64,000 bases of DNA. Source: Agapetus fuscipes. Lineage: Eukaryota > Arthropoda > Insecta > Trichoptera > Glossosomatidae. Each line of letters starts with the position of its first letter. The stretch's first letter is position 1. The stretch spans positions 2,418,001 to 2,482,000 of the forward strand of contig OX637353.1 in assembly GCA_951799405.1 (NCBI GenBank), written 5' to 3'. The position numbers and the translations under genes were made by a program. This document shows positions 1 to 12,366 of the stretch, one piece after another. Below the pieces are notes generated by a model. It was not told where the DNA came from. It was given only the letters and a program-made list of their open reading frames with translations, and did not search any database.

Positions 1-247
1 AAATTTAAAAAAAAACAGTGTTTGAATAACTGAAGATATCGTTTTGTGCTCGTGTAGAGTTTTCTCTTGTTCAAACTGTTTTATAAGTCCCCGGTTACAA
101 TGCACGCAGGCTTCACTTCCATTGTGCATAGTTTGTAAGCGGAATTTTCAATAAAACCTCGATTATCCGCTTCGTCTGAAGTAGCGATTGCAGGGAACCC
201 ACACTATCCGTTCCGAACAGCTCGGCGTGTGGGTGCCAATGGCAGTT
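1..247. other. Left edge, nothing recognised
   Basis: AT-rich with no supported frame; the family B copy begins at 248. Confidence 0.5.
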
Positions 248-978
248 ATAATCTATAATCTAAGTTGCAAGCATATATTCATTTAAAGCTCTCAGATGTA
301 TGCCCACAAACAAACACGTGTAGTTCGCGCTTACAAATGCTGAATGTGTACTTACAAATAAAATCCAAACTCAAATGAACATAAGCCCTGCAACTCCTGC
401 CGACATTCCCTGAAACAGGGGTGACATTGGCAAAGTGAACCATTTTTTACAGTATGGGTGGTCAGCCTCATACCAACCTATAAGTCAAGGAATACGAGTA
501 ATAAATGACATTTAAGTTTACAAAAAAAAAAAACAACAAAACCTTAAAAATAAATCTATACAAAAAAAGTCAAAAATTTCTTATGCAAAAAATGTAGCAA
601 ACTAATAAACCAACATTACAAATCAGCATTGCAGATTAGCCGCCACTTCTTCCTGTCCTTGCATACTTCTTTCATTTCATCCAGAGTCATAACCTTTTTC
701 ATACAAGCTCTCCTTTTATTATGACTCTGGATATTCCATTCACTCGCTATTTCGAAAATTTGGTCCATCCATACCTTTCTCGGTCTTCCTCTTCCACGAC
801 ATCCATCTATTCTAGCAACATATACTTTCTTCGTCAATCTTTCATCACTCATTCTCTCCATGTGCCCGAACCATCTTAACATACTTCTTTTAATCTTCAC
901 TTTCACACTTTCCCTTACACCACATTCCTCTCTTACAAAATCATTCCTCACCCTGTCACTTCGTTTTGTGCAGTTCAT
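248..978 (-). mobile_element. Family B LINE (RTE-like), 3' part with C-terminal ORF
   Basis: On the minus strand an open frame at 978-616 gives the conserved C-terminus of RTE-type reverse transcriptase polyproteins (RWFGHMERMSDERLTKKVY, GRGRPRKVW, CKDRKKW). Its 3' UTR follows down to about 248, ending in the AATCTAAGTTGCAAG tail motif shared by all family B pieces. The 5' part, including the RT catalytic core, is absent. Confidence 0.8.
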
Positions 979-1019
979 TTTCGAAAATGAAGTATTTTTT
1001 TAAAAGTTTATCATTCAAA

Positions 1020-2166
1020 AGCTTTATCTGCATTTGAACTACCTTAGCTTATGTAATGCAGCAAAATAAAGCAATGCCAGCAGATATTTTCTTAATGAAG
1101 AATTGTATATGTACATAGTTGAAAAAATCGTGCTCTTTGATTACGCAAAATGATTATTTTTAAGTCCTCAATTTGCTAATCATAGTATTGGATTATCTAC
1201 ATATATGTATATTTATCTAAGCATGTATTTGGTACTGCGAATGTAAAAAAATACTAAAATGACATTGAATATTACAGTAGGTATGTAAGTAGGCTTACTC
1301 GTATAACGCCCGTATTTACTGTCCGAGTTATGCTCGGTTCACAAACCACAATACATATGTACCTCCGTATCTCGGATAATCAATGTTTTAATTTTTACCA
1401 GCATCTCAAAGGAACATTTCATAGACTGAGTAAGTATGTACCTATTGTAATTCTTATTTGATATTTAGATGAGGAGGTATGTATGTTGGAACTTCAAACT
1501 ACCCATATATGCACTTATTATATTATGTAGGCTCCTTCCAGTGCTAGAACCGTTTCAAGGTCTAAACCTTTTTATTTGTTCTAAGAACCCATTAAATATG
1601 TATCGCTTTTTGCCTATAAATTTTATCTCCTTCTTCTACCTGAATCTGGATACTGAATATTTGGATTTTTAATTCATTTTAACGCTAAGTAGATAAATGC
1701 AAAAAAATGTGTTCGATATTGATTTTTAAATATCTGAATAGGATATTCTAAGTTCTAATTTTTAAATAATCCGTACTCCATAAAAATCATGCCTCCTTGA
1801 TTCCTTAATAATATGAACGAATTCTTACAATTAGGATCGTATTGTTACGAAATTAGGGTTCAAAAGTCTTTCAAATTAAAATACACAGGTCTTCTTATAC
1901 AGTTGTTTATTTTACACTTTTTACATAATTTATTTTCACAAAGGTTTCTCGACTATTCCACTTGGTTTCTGCTCACTTATCAAGTTAGTTCTATGTGTTT
2001 GTAAATCTCGTATGATACTGCTGGCCCTGCAGGCCACTCGCACCCTTTATACTCTTTAAAGCAGTACAATCTAGACCTATAGTTGCTAGACAGTTCCAGA
2101 AAGGCATAGTAATTATTATTTCTCGATGCTTCACGTAATACCTAGAGACTTCTCCATGTACACACA
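1020..2166. other. No gene seen
   Basis: AT-rich intergenic DNA. Frames of 60-70 codons show no domain or splice context. Confidence 0.5.
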
Positions 2167-2218
2167 TCCATCAATCCTACCCACCAATACAATACAGAAT
2201 TCTTATAATATATATTAG

Positions 2219-2672
2219 GTTGACTCTGGATGAAATGAAAGAAGTATGCAAGGACAGGAAGAAGTGGCGGCTAATCTGCAATGCTGATTTGTAATGTTAG
2301 TTTATTAGTTTACTACATTTTTTGCATAAGAATTTTTTGACTTTTTTGTATAGATTTATTTTTCAGGTTTTGTTGTTGTTTTTTTTTTTTTTTTTATACT
2401 TAAATGTTATTTATTACTCGTATTCCTTGACTTATAGGTTGGTATGAGGCTGACCACCCATACTGTAAAAAATGGTTCACTTTGCCAATGTCACCCCTGT
2501 TTCAGGGAATGTCGGCAAGAGTTGCAGGGCTTATGTTCATTTGAGGTTTGAATTTTATTTGTAAGTACACAATCAGCATTTGTAAGCGCGAACTACACGT
2601 GTTTGTTGTGAGCATACATCTGAGAGCTTTGAATGAATATATCCTTGCAACTTAGATTATAGATTATAGATA
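2219..2672 (+). mobile_element. Family B LINE, 5'-truncated 3' end
   Basis: Starts abruptly inside the last codons of the ORF (LDEMKEVCKDRKKWRLICNADL), followed by the whole 3' UTR and a TTATAGATTATAGATAGAT tail. It is the inverted counterpart of the copy at 248-978 and closely similar to it. Confidence 0.8.
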
Positions 2673-4892
2673 GATAACAAATACCTACTTAGCCTAGAGA
2701 ATTCTACACTTATACACAATTATCGATCCTACCCACCAATACTTATGAGGATTCTTATAACTATAACTACCCATACTTATTTCAATATTTATATTTCATA
2801 TTTACATAACAGTATTATAAACATTCCTAAAACGTTATACCTACTAACCTACCCAATGGTAAACAAATATAAATAAAATAGTTGTTACTTACTCATTTTC
2901 ATGTGTAAGCTTGGCAGTTTTTATAATACTACTCCATAATTATTCAAATCTCTTACTGGTTGCTATGCTGAAATGTTTGGTCAAATTGATGATGTAAAGA
3001 AGGGGAGACTCCATTTTAGTTTTCGAGACGATTTAAAATATTTATGAAAGTCAATGGAGTCAAAATATTTTGACGGGTGAAGATGGCCCCAAATCGGTTG
3101 CATAATTTCTAGAGATAAATAACAGACGGTCGATCGTGGTCTAGTAGCTATCCGCTCAGAAAACTGACCAGAAGATATCTAGTTCACAATATTGTATAGT
3201 CCCTGCAGAGCTCATTTGTTTTTTATAAATCACTAAATTCACTGGAGAGAATATAAGCATGCTTTTTGCTTATCTCAAAATCGGTCAAAAAGGTTTAACC
3301 AGCCTTATAGAAACCGGGTCTTACTTGAGTTTACACTGATTAGCGGAAGGTATACTGAATAACACCTCTAAGTTAGTGATTCACACCTTTAAAAGTGCTG
3401 ATTAAGGAAACAGCCAAACTAGCATGCTCTCTTTTCAGCGATATCAGTCCACCAACCCCTAATACCCTATTACGATAATCTTGCCGTTTCACGATTATAT
3501 CTGACATTCTTAGCACACACCTTTACATGCGTTGGAGTTGGTGGGCAAGATTCCCACTGTGGTCCATATTTCAACGTCAAATGTGAGAACGGAAAACTCC
3601 AGTGTTTTTCAGAGTCAGCCATAGACTGAGCTTTCAGCCTCTTATCCCAGATTATCCAGACTTTCTAAGAACAAATGTAGTATTTTTACCTTGAACTTAA
3701 CGTAAAATTAACGCCCTCGCAACGATTGTGAATTTGTCTTTCCGTTCAGTTTAAACATGTTCATCTAACGTTGAAACTACATAGGCACCTATTCCCATTT
3801 GGACGGCCCTCTCTCTAACTGAAACTGCCGGTTATAACAATCTACGTTAGCTTATGCGCCCTCTAACTGAAAATAGTTTACCATTATGATTTTTATAAGT
3901 TTAACCATTTCCTTATTCCAGTACAAAGCTGCTCAGATATTCTTAAATAAACTTCGTTTTATGACAAAGAAATTTCGCCAAGATTCAGAATCTAATTTGT
4001 AGGTTAGTTTTTGACCATAAATCTGTATAATTCAGATATGCTAAATGACATTTTAGCATAATTTTCCCAACCGGAAGCATTTTATGGAATATTTTTAACA
4101 ATACATAAATATTTGATAAGCTTCGGAGGCTATTTCAAGGCAAACACTCCTTACGTCTAGTCAAAACCAACCCAACCTCCGGCCAGGCAACAGCTCTTCA
4201 GCTTCTACGCTCACTTCCGCCATTTCACAAAGCATCTGTTCTATTTCCAAATAAAATGATAGTTTGAAAGAACAAATGAAGTGCCTCAAACTGATGATTT
4301 AGTCATAAATCTTTTTTTTTTGTGATAGATTAAATCTTCTAAAGCTAAATAACAATCTAAATAGTCTTAATTGAATTATATTTTTAAAAAATCGATAAAA
4401 AAAAATCTTTTAGTATCTGTGTTAAAAAAAAATGTAATTAAAGTTTTCCTGTTACGGTCAATAGTTTCCTTTAACTTTGCGGTGTTAGAATAAAACATTG
4501 GTTCCAAGTGTGACTGAAAAAAGTGTTCTAAAGAATTTTTCCCCATGTAAGTTAAATATTATGTTTTCAGTTCATACTTATACATTAAAAAAATCATGCA
4601 TCAGCTTAGAAATGTTTATGATACCTACCGATAGCATGTCAATATTAAAGATTTCGAAAACGTTATTTAAAGGTTCTTTACTTAGAAAGCAATTATTTTT
4701 TAAGTTTTTCCTCATAGGCCGTCAAAGTTCTTTATTTGTTTCTTTTTGCGAAAGAATGACACATTTGTCACTTTAAGCTTTACTATTTCAAAGTTGGCAT
4801 GCATTTGTTCTGGTCTTAGATTAATTTAAAATAAACATAAGCAGCTATTCCTTTCAATGTAGTTATGTAGGTACTTACAGATGTATCTATTT
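2673..4892. other. No gene seen
   Basis: AT-rich unassigned DNA. CGATCCTACCCACCAATAC near 2725 repeats a stretch near 2170, left of the family B insertion. The 92-codon frame at 4498 is unsupported. Confidence 0.5.
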
Positions 4893-5095
4893 GGGTTTAT
4901 ATTAAATTGCCACCCCGGTTTCAGGGAAAGGCGGCAGGAGTTGCAAGGTTTATGTTCATGTGAGTTTTATTTATTTATATTCCCACATGCAGAATGTGTA
5001 GGCGCGAACCTACATGTGCCTCTCTGCGGGAATGCATTTAATATGCGCCTTAAATGTAGACATATCCTTGCAGCTTAGATTATAGATTAAAGATG
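4893..5095 (+). repeat. Family B LINE 3' UTR fragment (diverged)
   Basis: Matches the family B UTR: CACCCCGGTTTCAGGGAAAG, then GGAGTTGCAAGG, then the terminal TTGCAGCTTAGATTATAGA. No ORF part. Confidence 0.7.
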
Positions 5096-5811
5096 AATGT
5101 GCTATCTTGATGCCTGCAAATGTCTGAATACTAGTACATGCCAATAAAAAATATATAAGAGATTTCTAAGAAAATTATAAAAGCGTGTCTACACACCTTG
5201 CTATTAATAAGCAGAAGCTTTTATAAGGGATGTTCTGAATTCGCGAGTAATATGTAACTCAGCGCTTAGCTAAGTAAGTAAGTATGTACTGCCACATCAA
5301 GTATATACATCAGGCATATCAAAGTGTATGGACATAAAATTGGCTAAGAAGTCATAAAGATAAATGCCCTACTCAATTACAGGAATTTTAAATTTTATAT
5401 CTTTATCGATCTACCCTACCTGAACTTTGAAGAAATGTTTACTCTCCCGTCTCCACACACAAATACTAGTACCAGTAGGGCTTAATTAATTTACTAATGC
5501 ACGTCATACTGTTTTTGAAATTTTAAAGAAAACCCTGAATCGCAAATTAACACACATTTTTACTTTTGTAGCATTTCTCCAAGACAAGGTCGGCTCCAAA
5601 TCAACTTATTAGTTAAAGAAGCATATTGGAAAAAAATCTACACTTTTATGAAAAGTACTCGTTCTAAGGATGCTGTCTTCTTCTGTTTCTCCTCTATTCT
5701 CAATGTGTCCTGTTAAGTCTCCAAGACGGTAATGACCACTTGGAAGAAGTCTCTCTATCTTGGTCAACGTTAAACAGCTTTAAATTCGGTCTATTTTTTA
5801 AAGTTACTAGT

Positions 5812-6068
5812 TCCTTGACTTATAGTTTGGTATGCGGCTGACCACCCATGCTGTAAAAATGGTTCACTTTGCCAATGTCACCCCTGTTTCAGGGAAGGAC
5901 GGCAAGAGTTGCAGGGTGTATGTCTATTTGAGATTTGGTTTTAATGTTGTAGGTTCACATGAGGCATGTGCAAGCGCGAGCTTGTACGTGTCTGGTTGTG
6001 AGAATGCATGTAATGTGAATCTCCAATGTAACATATCTTTGCAACTTAGATTAGATTAGATTAGACTA
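5812..6068 (+). repeat. Family B LINE 3' UTR with TTAGA tail
   Basis: Runs from TTCCTTGACTTATAG through GCTGACCACCCATGCTG and CAGGGAAGGACGGCAAGAG to CTTAGATTAGATTAGATTAG. The short-period 3' tail is typical of RTE-like LINEs. Confidence 0.75.
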
Positions 6069-6755
6069 AGTCAGTCAAGCAATTTTCTTTCAGCCCTTCT
6101 CGATACTCGATCTTTTTCTTATAAGCAGTAGGTATATTAAAATAGGCAATCTTTATTAATCGATCAAAATATGTGACTGTCTTCTTCTTTTCGACACTGT
6201 TTTATTGGTAAACGTGTATGTATGTTAGTAGATGAACACAAATACCGGTTCCAGAGATACGAGATGAAAAAAGAGACAACGAAACTCGCTTACTGCTCGC
6301 CATCATAATATAGGTCAGTGGTGGTCAAAATGCAGCCAAATCATGCATTATTCATCAATCGCACCCTCGTATATTTTTTCAAGCTGTTTCAAACTGACGT
6401 TGTCAGTCAATGCTGTCGATTTAGTTACGAATTTACATTTCATTTACTGAAACAACATTATATCAACATGAAAAAAAAAACTATTTTTATGGTGATAAAA
6501 TTCTACGCGTATATAATTTATAAAACGGCTTTTATAACGCCGTATGAAGGTGAAGGAAGTCAAACGTGAATTAATGGAAAATATGGTACAAACACCTGGA
6601 TATTATTCAAAATCAAAGTCAAGGGCGTGAGAGCTTTGTGTCGTACCTACTGCTTTGATTATTGTATATGGTAGCATTGATAAATTTTATTTCTATGCTC
6701 TTGGAAACGTACAATTTATTGATATTGAAGATGCATTCTTTTAATAATTAATTTT

Positions 6756-7076
6756 GTCCGGTCGATAGCTCAGGTGGTAGAGTGCTTGCATTCCATGCCG
6801 AAAGCTCGGGTTCGAATCCCACCGAGGGTGTCAGAAATGATTTCCCGTTTCGGTGTTTATTTCAAACTCCAAAATAAAATACCGGCAAGGTTTACTCAGC
6901 TTTCACAAGAAATGAGTACCAGCACTCTCGGGAGCTGGGAAACCTCTACTTCAACTGAAGTGGTTGGCGTAAGGCCGGCCCCCTTACCTGTAAAAATAAA
7001 TAGGTTCAACTCGCCACAGTTACACTATATGTGTAGCTTAGTTGCGTTTTTTAGTTGCGTTGCGAAGAATAATTAA
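6756..7076 (+). mobile_element. tRNA-derived SINE (SINE-C)
   Basis: The head carries an A box (TAGCTCAGGTGGTAGAGTG, 6767-6785) and a B box (GGTTCGAATCCCACC), the split Pol III promoter of tRNA-derived SINEs. The anticodon-loop region is not a functional tRNA and a body of about 230 bp follows (GGCGTAAGGCCGGCCCCC). It ends in AGTTGCG repeats. Other copies: 23165-23510, 30088-30423, 54455-54715 and, degraded, 13000-13215. Confidence 0.85.
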
Positions 7077-7263
7077 AAAGTTAGAAAATAATCTGTCAAA
7101 ATTAAGTCAGAAATAAGGATCTTATTATAACCTTACCTAAATTAATTTTCAGACTTAAAGTTTTTTTGGTAGTCTATCTTCTTTTCAAAGTTTAATCTAA
7201 GCCTTATTGAATCTAAAAAAATAAATATTGAATCTAAACCTTAACTGAACGTGTTATTGGATG

Positions 7264-7308
7264 TTTGGATGATCATTGTTGGACCATATTTGGATGATCA
7301 TTGTTGGA
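7264..7308. repeat. Short direct repeat, 25-bp spacing
   Basis: TTTGGATGATCATTGTTGGA occurs twice, at 7264-7283 and 7289-7308, separated by 5 bases. Confidence 0.8.
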
Positions 7309-7711
7309 GCATCATCTGTTCATGAGTGCCAGCAAGTCGAATACCTCGCATAGTCTGAACAAACTTGATCGCGTTTTTCACAACGTTTTCCATTTCAGTA
7401 CCCACAGTGGTTATACAACATATTATTTATTTAGATAACATGCGGTATTGAGTGCACTTTAAGTTAATAAAACCATGTTAAGGTCCCTATCGGGGCAGAC
7501 GCTCGCGCTGGTGCCCTACTTGGGAAAATGCCATAACAAGGATCTAATTTGCAGGGCAATTAATAATTATTAGTAAAAGTGTTAACGTCAGACCCATCGA
7601 CAATGTATCCTTTAGTCTTCACTAAGACGACACTGAATGCCAAGGCTGAGTGACAGGTGCATTGATTGCATAGGAGCAAATAGGTACCTACATGTATTTT
7701 TAAACGATATT

Positions 7712-7968
7712 TCGCACGTTTAATTAATAATAAAGAGCAATAACTCAAAAAACATGAATGTTGGGAAAACGCGTTTGAAGTTCAGACACCCAGTACAACT
7801 TGTATGGGATGAAAAAGGCGGCCGATGTTTTATCTCGGTCATATTCGTCCAAATTGAACGGCTGTCGCATTCTACGCATTCTTCTCGCTTTGTTCTTGCG
7901 TTTTATTACAAAATCTCGATTTTCCCAATTTTCGAGTTATTTCTCTTTATTATTAAACGTGCGATTTC
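7712..7968. mobile_element. MITE-like element with about 35-bp terminal inverted repeats (MITE-G)
   Basis: The left end TCGCACGTTTAATTAATAAT and AAGAGCAATAACTC is mirrored at the right end (GAGTTATTTCTCTTTATTAT then AAACGTGCGA). The core includes CAACTTGTATGGGATGAAAA. A second copy in opposite orientation is at 14993-15228. No transposase. Confidence 0.75.
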
Positions 7969-8104
7969 ATTAAACAGTAAAGAAAAAAAATGTGTTAGTT
8001 GAAGAATGATTTGATAATATCTTTTAATTTTAAACTATCATGCAATTTTAGCTATTTGTTTTGTAAAGAGCTCATCGTGAGTTCATCCATTAAATCCGCT
8101 AAAA

Positions 8105-8720
8105 ATAAAAAAATAAAATTAATTAGGCTGATTTATTTGGTGAGCGCTGTTTTTGTGTGTATCACACCTCAAGAGCCCTCTGCGAGCTTGGTCGTCGCTG
8201 TAGAAAGCGCCAATTCTCAAGCAAGACCCAGTTGTTGTAAGGCTGGATGGACCTTTTGATGACCGGTCTTTGGTAAAGGTTTATGAATTTTTCAACCCAG
8301 CGAAGAGCTAATCTAATCTAATCTAATCTAAGCTGCAAAGATATATATCATTTAAGATTTATACTAAATGCATTCCCACAAGCAGATATGTATAATTTCG
8401 CGCTAACACATGCCGCATGTGGACCTACAATATAAAAACCCAATCTCAAATGAACATAAGCCTTGCAACTCTTGCCGTCCTTCCCTGAAACAGGGGTGAC
8501 ATTGGCAAAGTGAACCAATTTTTATATTATGGGTGGTCAGCCGCATAACAACCTATAAGTCAAGGAACATACATGACAAATTACATTTTTTAAAATCAAA
8601 GAAGAGCAAATTTGAAAATAAAAATGGTATATTTTTTGTGCTCCGCCGGGATTCGAACCCACGACCTTCCAGTTACGAGTCCGAAGTGTTACCACCTGGA
8701 CTACGGACCGGTCGCTAGTT
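8105..8720 (-). mobile_element. tRNA-derived SINE (SINE-D) split by a family B tail
   Basis: On the minus strand the head at 8720-8640 has tRNA-like A box (TAGTCCAGGTGGTAAC) and B box (GGGTTCGAATCCC). The body continues with sequence shared with 49690-49925 and 54716-54950 (CTTGGTCGTCGCT, AAGACCCAGTTG). It is interrupted at 8310-8585 by family B, with GAAGAGC on both sides. Confidence 0.8.
8310..8580 (-). mobile_element. Family B LINE 3' UTR inserted in SINE-D
   Basis: Inverted family B UTR starting with four TAATC units, then AAGCTGCAAAGATAT, CTGAAACAGGGGTGACATTG and ending near AAGTCAAGGAAC. The 7-bp GAAGAGC direct repeat marks the target site. Confidence 0.8.
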
Positions 8721-8779
8721 GAAAATACGGATTTTATTGAAGTGATGATTTTCTGATTAATTATAAAATACATGTTTCT

Positions 8780-10149
8780 TTAACGAAGCACTAATTTGTG
8801 AACTGCATTCCTTTTCAACTTTCCATTTATTTTTTTATTAAAAAACTGTTTAAAAATGGGCAGCAAGTTTGGGAAGCAGTGGCAGAGGAAGTGTGGGGTA
8901 ACGTATTAATCATCGAATTTGATTGACTTACAGTTTAAAAAGAATCTGGTTTCTAAGCCAACTTTTTGCAATACGAAATGAGACCAACTCGAGCGCGAAT
9001 ACTTTTTTTTGCACACTGCTTGTTGGCGGGTTAAAAATCTCTACATTTTATCAAGGGATCAGTACCCCGAGAGCGAGTTCTGACTTTTAACTTCACTTCT
9101 GAGTGCTTCAAATTTTGTATGGAAATTAAGTATACTAGATGTGGATAGATACATACATAATATGTTTAATGACATATTATATGATTTACATTCCTTATTT
9201 TTTTCTGATTAATCAAAATGACATTTAAAAAAAAAAGATTGGCATTTTTAGCTTACAATTTTGTAAATAACATATTGTACCTTTTCTTAATCCCTTAAAA
9301 TAAATTATGAAAAATAGCCATGTACCTACCTATTCTACCTTGTATTTGTTGAGTTTACCCCTAAATAAACGAGAGTAGTAGGTAAAGGACAATAGAAGGA
9401 GTGTGTTATCTGAGCAAATAGGATGCCATAGATATTTTACTCTTATCCTACCTAAATCAAAAACCTCCTACTAACCAACTGACCTCACCTAAACGGCCTA
9501 TCATTTCTTTTACGTAATCAACATCAACCAATGTTTTTTTTTAATTTACCGATGGATTGTAAGATGTCATCTTTGTAATTTAATGTCGTTGGTATTTTTT
9601 ATGATTCTTGTTAATGCCTGTCTTCCTTGCTTTTTACGCGGGAATATACTTACTCGTATTTAACTCGAACCAAAAACTTGTTTAAAATATTGAATGCGTT
9701 GGAACTGCGTGTGCCGAGGTGCGGGCCTCTTTATATCCTGACTGGATAATTTGACCAGAGCTTACGGCCATCACATCGGTTACAGCCTGTAGGAAGCTGA
9801 ACTTACATGTGTAATGTGTATGTCGCAGTGATCGCAGGATTCGGTAACCCGTGATGTGACTAGGAATTTCATGAAATGCCATACATACTTGTATTTTTTT
9901 ATTTTTTTTTTTATTTATTAATATTCCTCTTCAAAAATACAGATAATTATACACATTTTCAAAAAAAAAAAAAAAACTTTAAAGAGAAACCCACATAGGC
10001 ATAGCCTGTGCGTGGGTATACAAATATGATAAAGTAAAAGCAAAAGTTGAAAAAAAATTTATTTGATCTGTAACTCGTTTGCTTTTCTACGCGGGTTATT
10101 AGATTTCGCCAATATTCTTATTTTTAATTTTTTTAATTTAAAAAAATAG
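8780..10149. other. No gene seen
   Basis: AT-rich; long T and A runs at 9895-9975. No frame with recognisable content. Confidence 0.5.
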
Positions 10150-10410
10150 ATTTGTGCTAACCTATTCTGCCTGGCCAGAAACCGGTATTTAAATCATCAA
10201 TTAATAATAATTCATTATTGTTTATTTTAATGAATTATTAATTAATAATTACTGAATTACATCTGTTGAACCAGGGTCAAGTTATGGTCAAATGACCCAG
10301 GTGGGGATCGAACCAACGTTATTTCATTCCAAACACGCTCTAGCGTGTTTGGAATGAAATAACGTTTAAATAACGATCGGCCCACTTGGCCCCCTCGGCC
10401 ATAACACCGA
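10150..10410 (-). mobile_element. tRNA-like SINE (SINE-F), copy 1, with internal palindrome
   Basis: The minus strand contains GTTATGGCCGAGGGG (A-box-like) and GGTTCGATCCCCACC (B box). The same sequence occurs at 14890-15345, including TATTCTGCCTGGCCAGAAAC and the inverted ATTAATAATTCATTATT block. Copy 1 has a 52-bp palindrome where copy 2 is plain. Confidence 0.65.
10315..10366. repeat. Perfect 25-bp inverted repeat with 2-bp spacer
   Basis: Left arm 10315-10339 (AACGTTATTTCATTCCAAAC then ACGCT) is exactly mirrored at 10342-10366. Confidence 0.95.
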
Positions 10411-10713
10411 CTGCTGTTATACATGTAAGTTCTCACATCACTCTATGGGAAGATGTTTCCACTTTTCATGGATCTTGAGTAGGTACAATGTGAGAACAAT
10501 GCTAGCTTCTCGTAACATCACATACCTACTTACTTGTACTTTAAAAAAATTGTAATCCCTTACTAACTATAGGTATACATATAACTGAACAAGCCCATTA
10601 AAATATCAAATTAAATTATCTGACAAAAGCAGCTGGTTATTTCAAGAAATGCCTCGGCACATCTTGATCTGCTTGATTCAACACTGATCTGCAACGCGTA
10701 CACAATTTAAAGT

Positions 10714-11440
10714 AAAAAATACAGCTCTCGTTAGTTGTCACTGCAGAGGAAAAAATACAGCTCTTGTTAGTTGTCACTGCAGAGGAAAAAATACAGCTCT
10801 TGTTAGTTGTCGCAGAGGAAAAAATACAGCTCTCTTTAGTTGTCACTGCTGAGGAAAAAATACAGCTCTTGTTAGTAGTCACTGCAGAGGAAAAAATACA
10901 GTTTTTTTTAGTTGTCACTGCAGAAGAAGAAATACAGCACTTGTTAGTTGTCACTGCAGAGGAAAAAATACAGCTCTTGTTAGTTGTCACTGCAGAGGAA
11001 GAAATACAGCTCTTGTTAGTTGTCACTGCAGAGGAAGAAATACAGCTCTTGTTAGTTGTCACTGCAGAGGAAGAAATACAGCTCTTGTTAGTTGTTACTG
11101 CAAAGGAAGAAATACAGCTCTTGTTAGTTGTCACTGCAGAGGAAAAAATACAGCTCTTGTTAGTTGTTACTGCAGAGGAAGAAATACAGCTCTTCTTAGT
11201 TGTCACAGCAGATGAAAAAATACAGCTCTTGTTAGTTGTTACTGCAGAGGAAGAAATACAGCTCTTCTTAGTTGTCACAGCAGATGAAAAAATACAGCTC
11301 TTCTTAGTTGTCACTGCAGAGGAAAAAATACAGCTCTTGTTAGTTGTCACTGCAGAGGAAGAAATACAGCTCTTCTTAGTTGTCATTGCAGAGGAAAAAA
11401 TACAGCTCTTGTTAGTTGTCACTGCAGAGGAAAAAATACA
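10714..11440. repeat. 36-bp minisatellite, about 20 copies
   Basis: The unit is CTCTTGTTAGTTGTCACTGC plus AGAGGAAAAAATACAG. Units vary at a few places (AAAAAA or GAAGAA, CACTGC or CACAGC); one unit, near 10811, lacks 3 bases. As 36 is a multiple of 3 and the unit has no stop in several frames, long frames are open on both strands (243 and 261 codons). They carry no known domain, and the variants are not biased to synonymous change, so I call it non-coding. Confidence 0.9.
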
Positions 11441-12160
11441 TTCCCATATTAATTATAAGTGGCTTCTTATGTTGGCTCCTCTTACGTTACTTTAAATGGT
11501 TAAAAACGTTTTTTTTTACGAAAGGTTTTAAAATAATACAGTATTTTTAACTTACTGGTTAAAAAGTATCTTGAAGGAAATTTTAGTCTTGAGGGAACAT
11601 TAATTAAGAACATTTTTAAAGATTAGTACAAAGATAATGATCAAATGTAATGTATGACGATGATATCCGATGATATATTATATCGAAAGGACAACTTATT
11701 TTTCACTCAAAAATCCAATTAGTTATCCGCTTTGAAATTAATTTCTCGTATAGGTAGGTACTGACTTTTCAGGGTTACCTGCCTGCACATCCGTGTACAC
11801 AAGATGACACTAGTTTAGAACCAATGACAACTTAAGTCCGCAAACAAATATAAACACTGCAACATTTCCTTATCAATATAACATATTAAAATTACTTGAA
11901 ATTTTACTAAACAAAAAATAACTCTAGTCATCATTGAAAACAATAAGATATTTAAATCACCTATCGTTTTTTTTCCGTGCGATAGCTGCTCAAATATTGA
12001 CTTTTTATTTTAGATAAAAAAAAATATTGTACATTTGTTTGATAAAATTAACAAAACAAAAAAATGACACGGGTGTATCCACACAACTATTTACTGATAG
12101 GTAGATATGAGACTGGCTGCATAAGAGTAAATGGGAATTGCCTTACAAATAATCCTAAGC
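11441..12160. other. No gene seen
   Basis: AT-rich spacer between the two minisatellites. Confidence 0.5.
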
Positions 12161-12288
12161 AACATTCCAACACTCCATTTTTTTTCAATTAACGAAAGAA
12201 GTCTTTTTTGAAAATGAAGGTAACAACATTCCAACACGCCATTTTTTTTCAATTAACGAAAAAAGTCTTTTTTGAAAATGAAGGTAAA
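12161..12288. repeat. Tandem duplication, 64-bp unit, two copies
   Basis: AACATTCCAACACTCC to GAAAATGAAGGTAAC is repeated at 12225 with three or four changes. Confidence 0.85.
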
Positions 12289-12366
12289 AACAATGCTTAG
12301 AAGCGTTTATAATACCAGCTTATTCTGTGCATAATCGTGCTATGGTCAACGCTGACAATTTCACGC

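Noticed and set aside
6756..6830. A genuine tRNA gene
   Set aside because: A and B boxes are present, but the stem and anticodon region is not a proper cloverleaf and the head leads into a SINE body present in several copies.
8640..8720. A second tRNA gene on the minus strand
   Set aside because: It is the head of SINE-D, repeated with the same body at 49.9 and 54.9 kb.
10637..11495. Two long overlapping frames of a repeated 12-residue peptide as a protein gene
   Set aside because: They follow from the 36-bp tandem unit lacking stops; both strands are open, there is no domain, and unit changes are not biased to synonymous positions.
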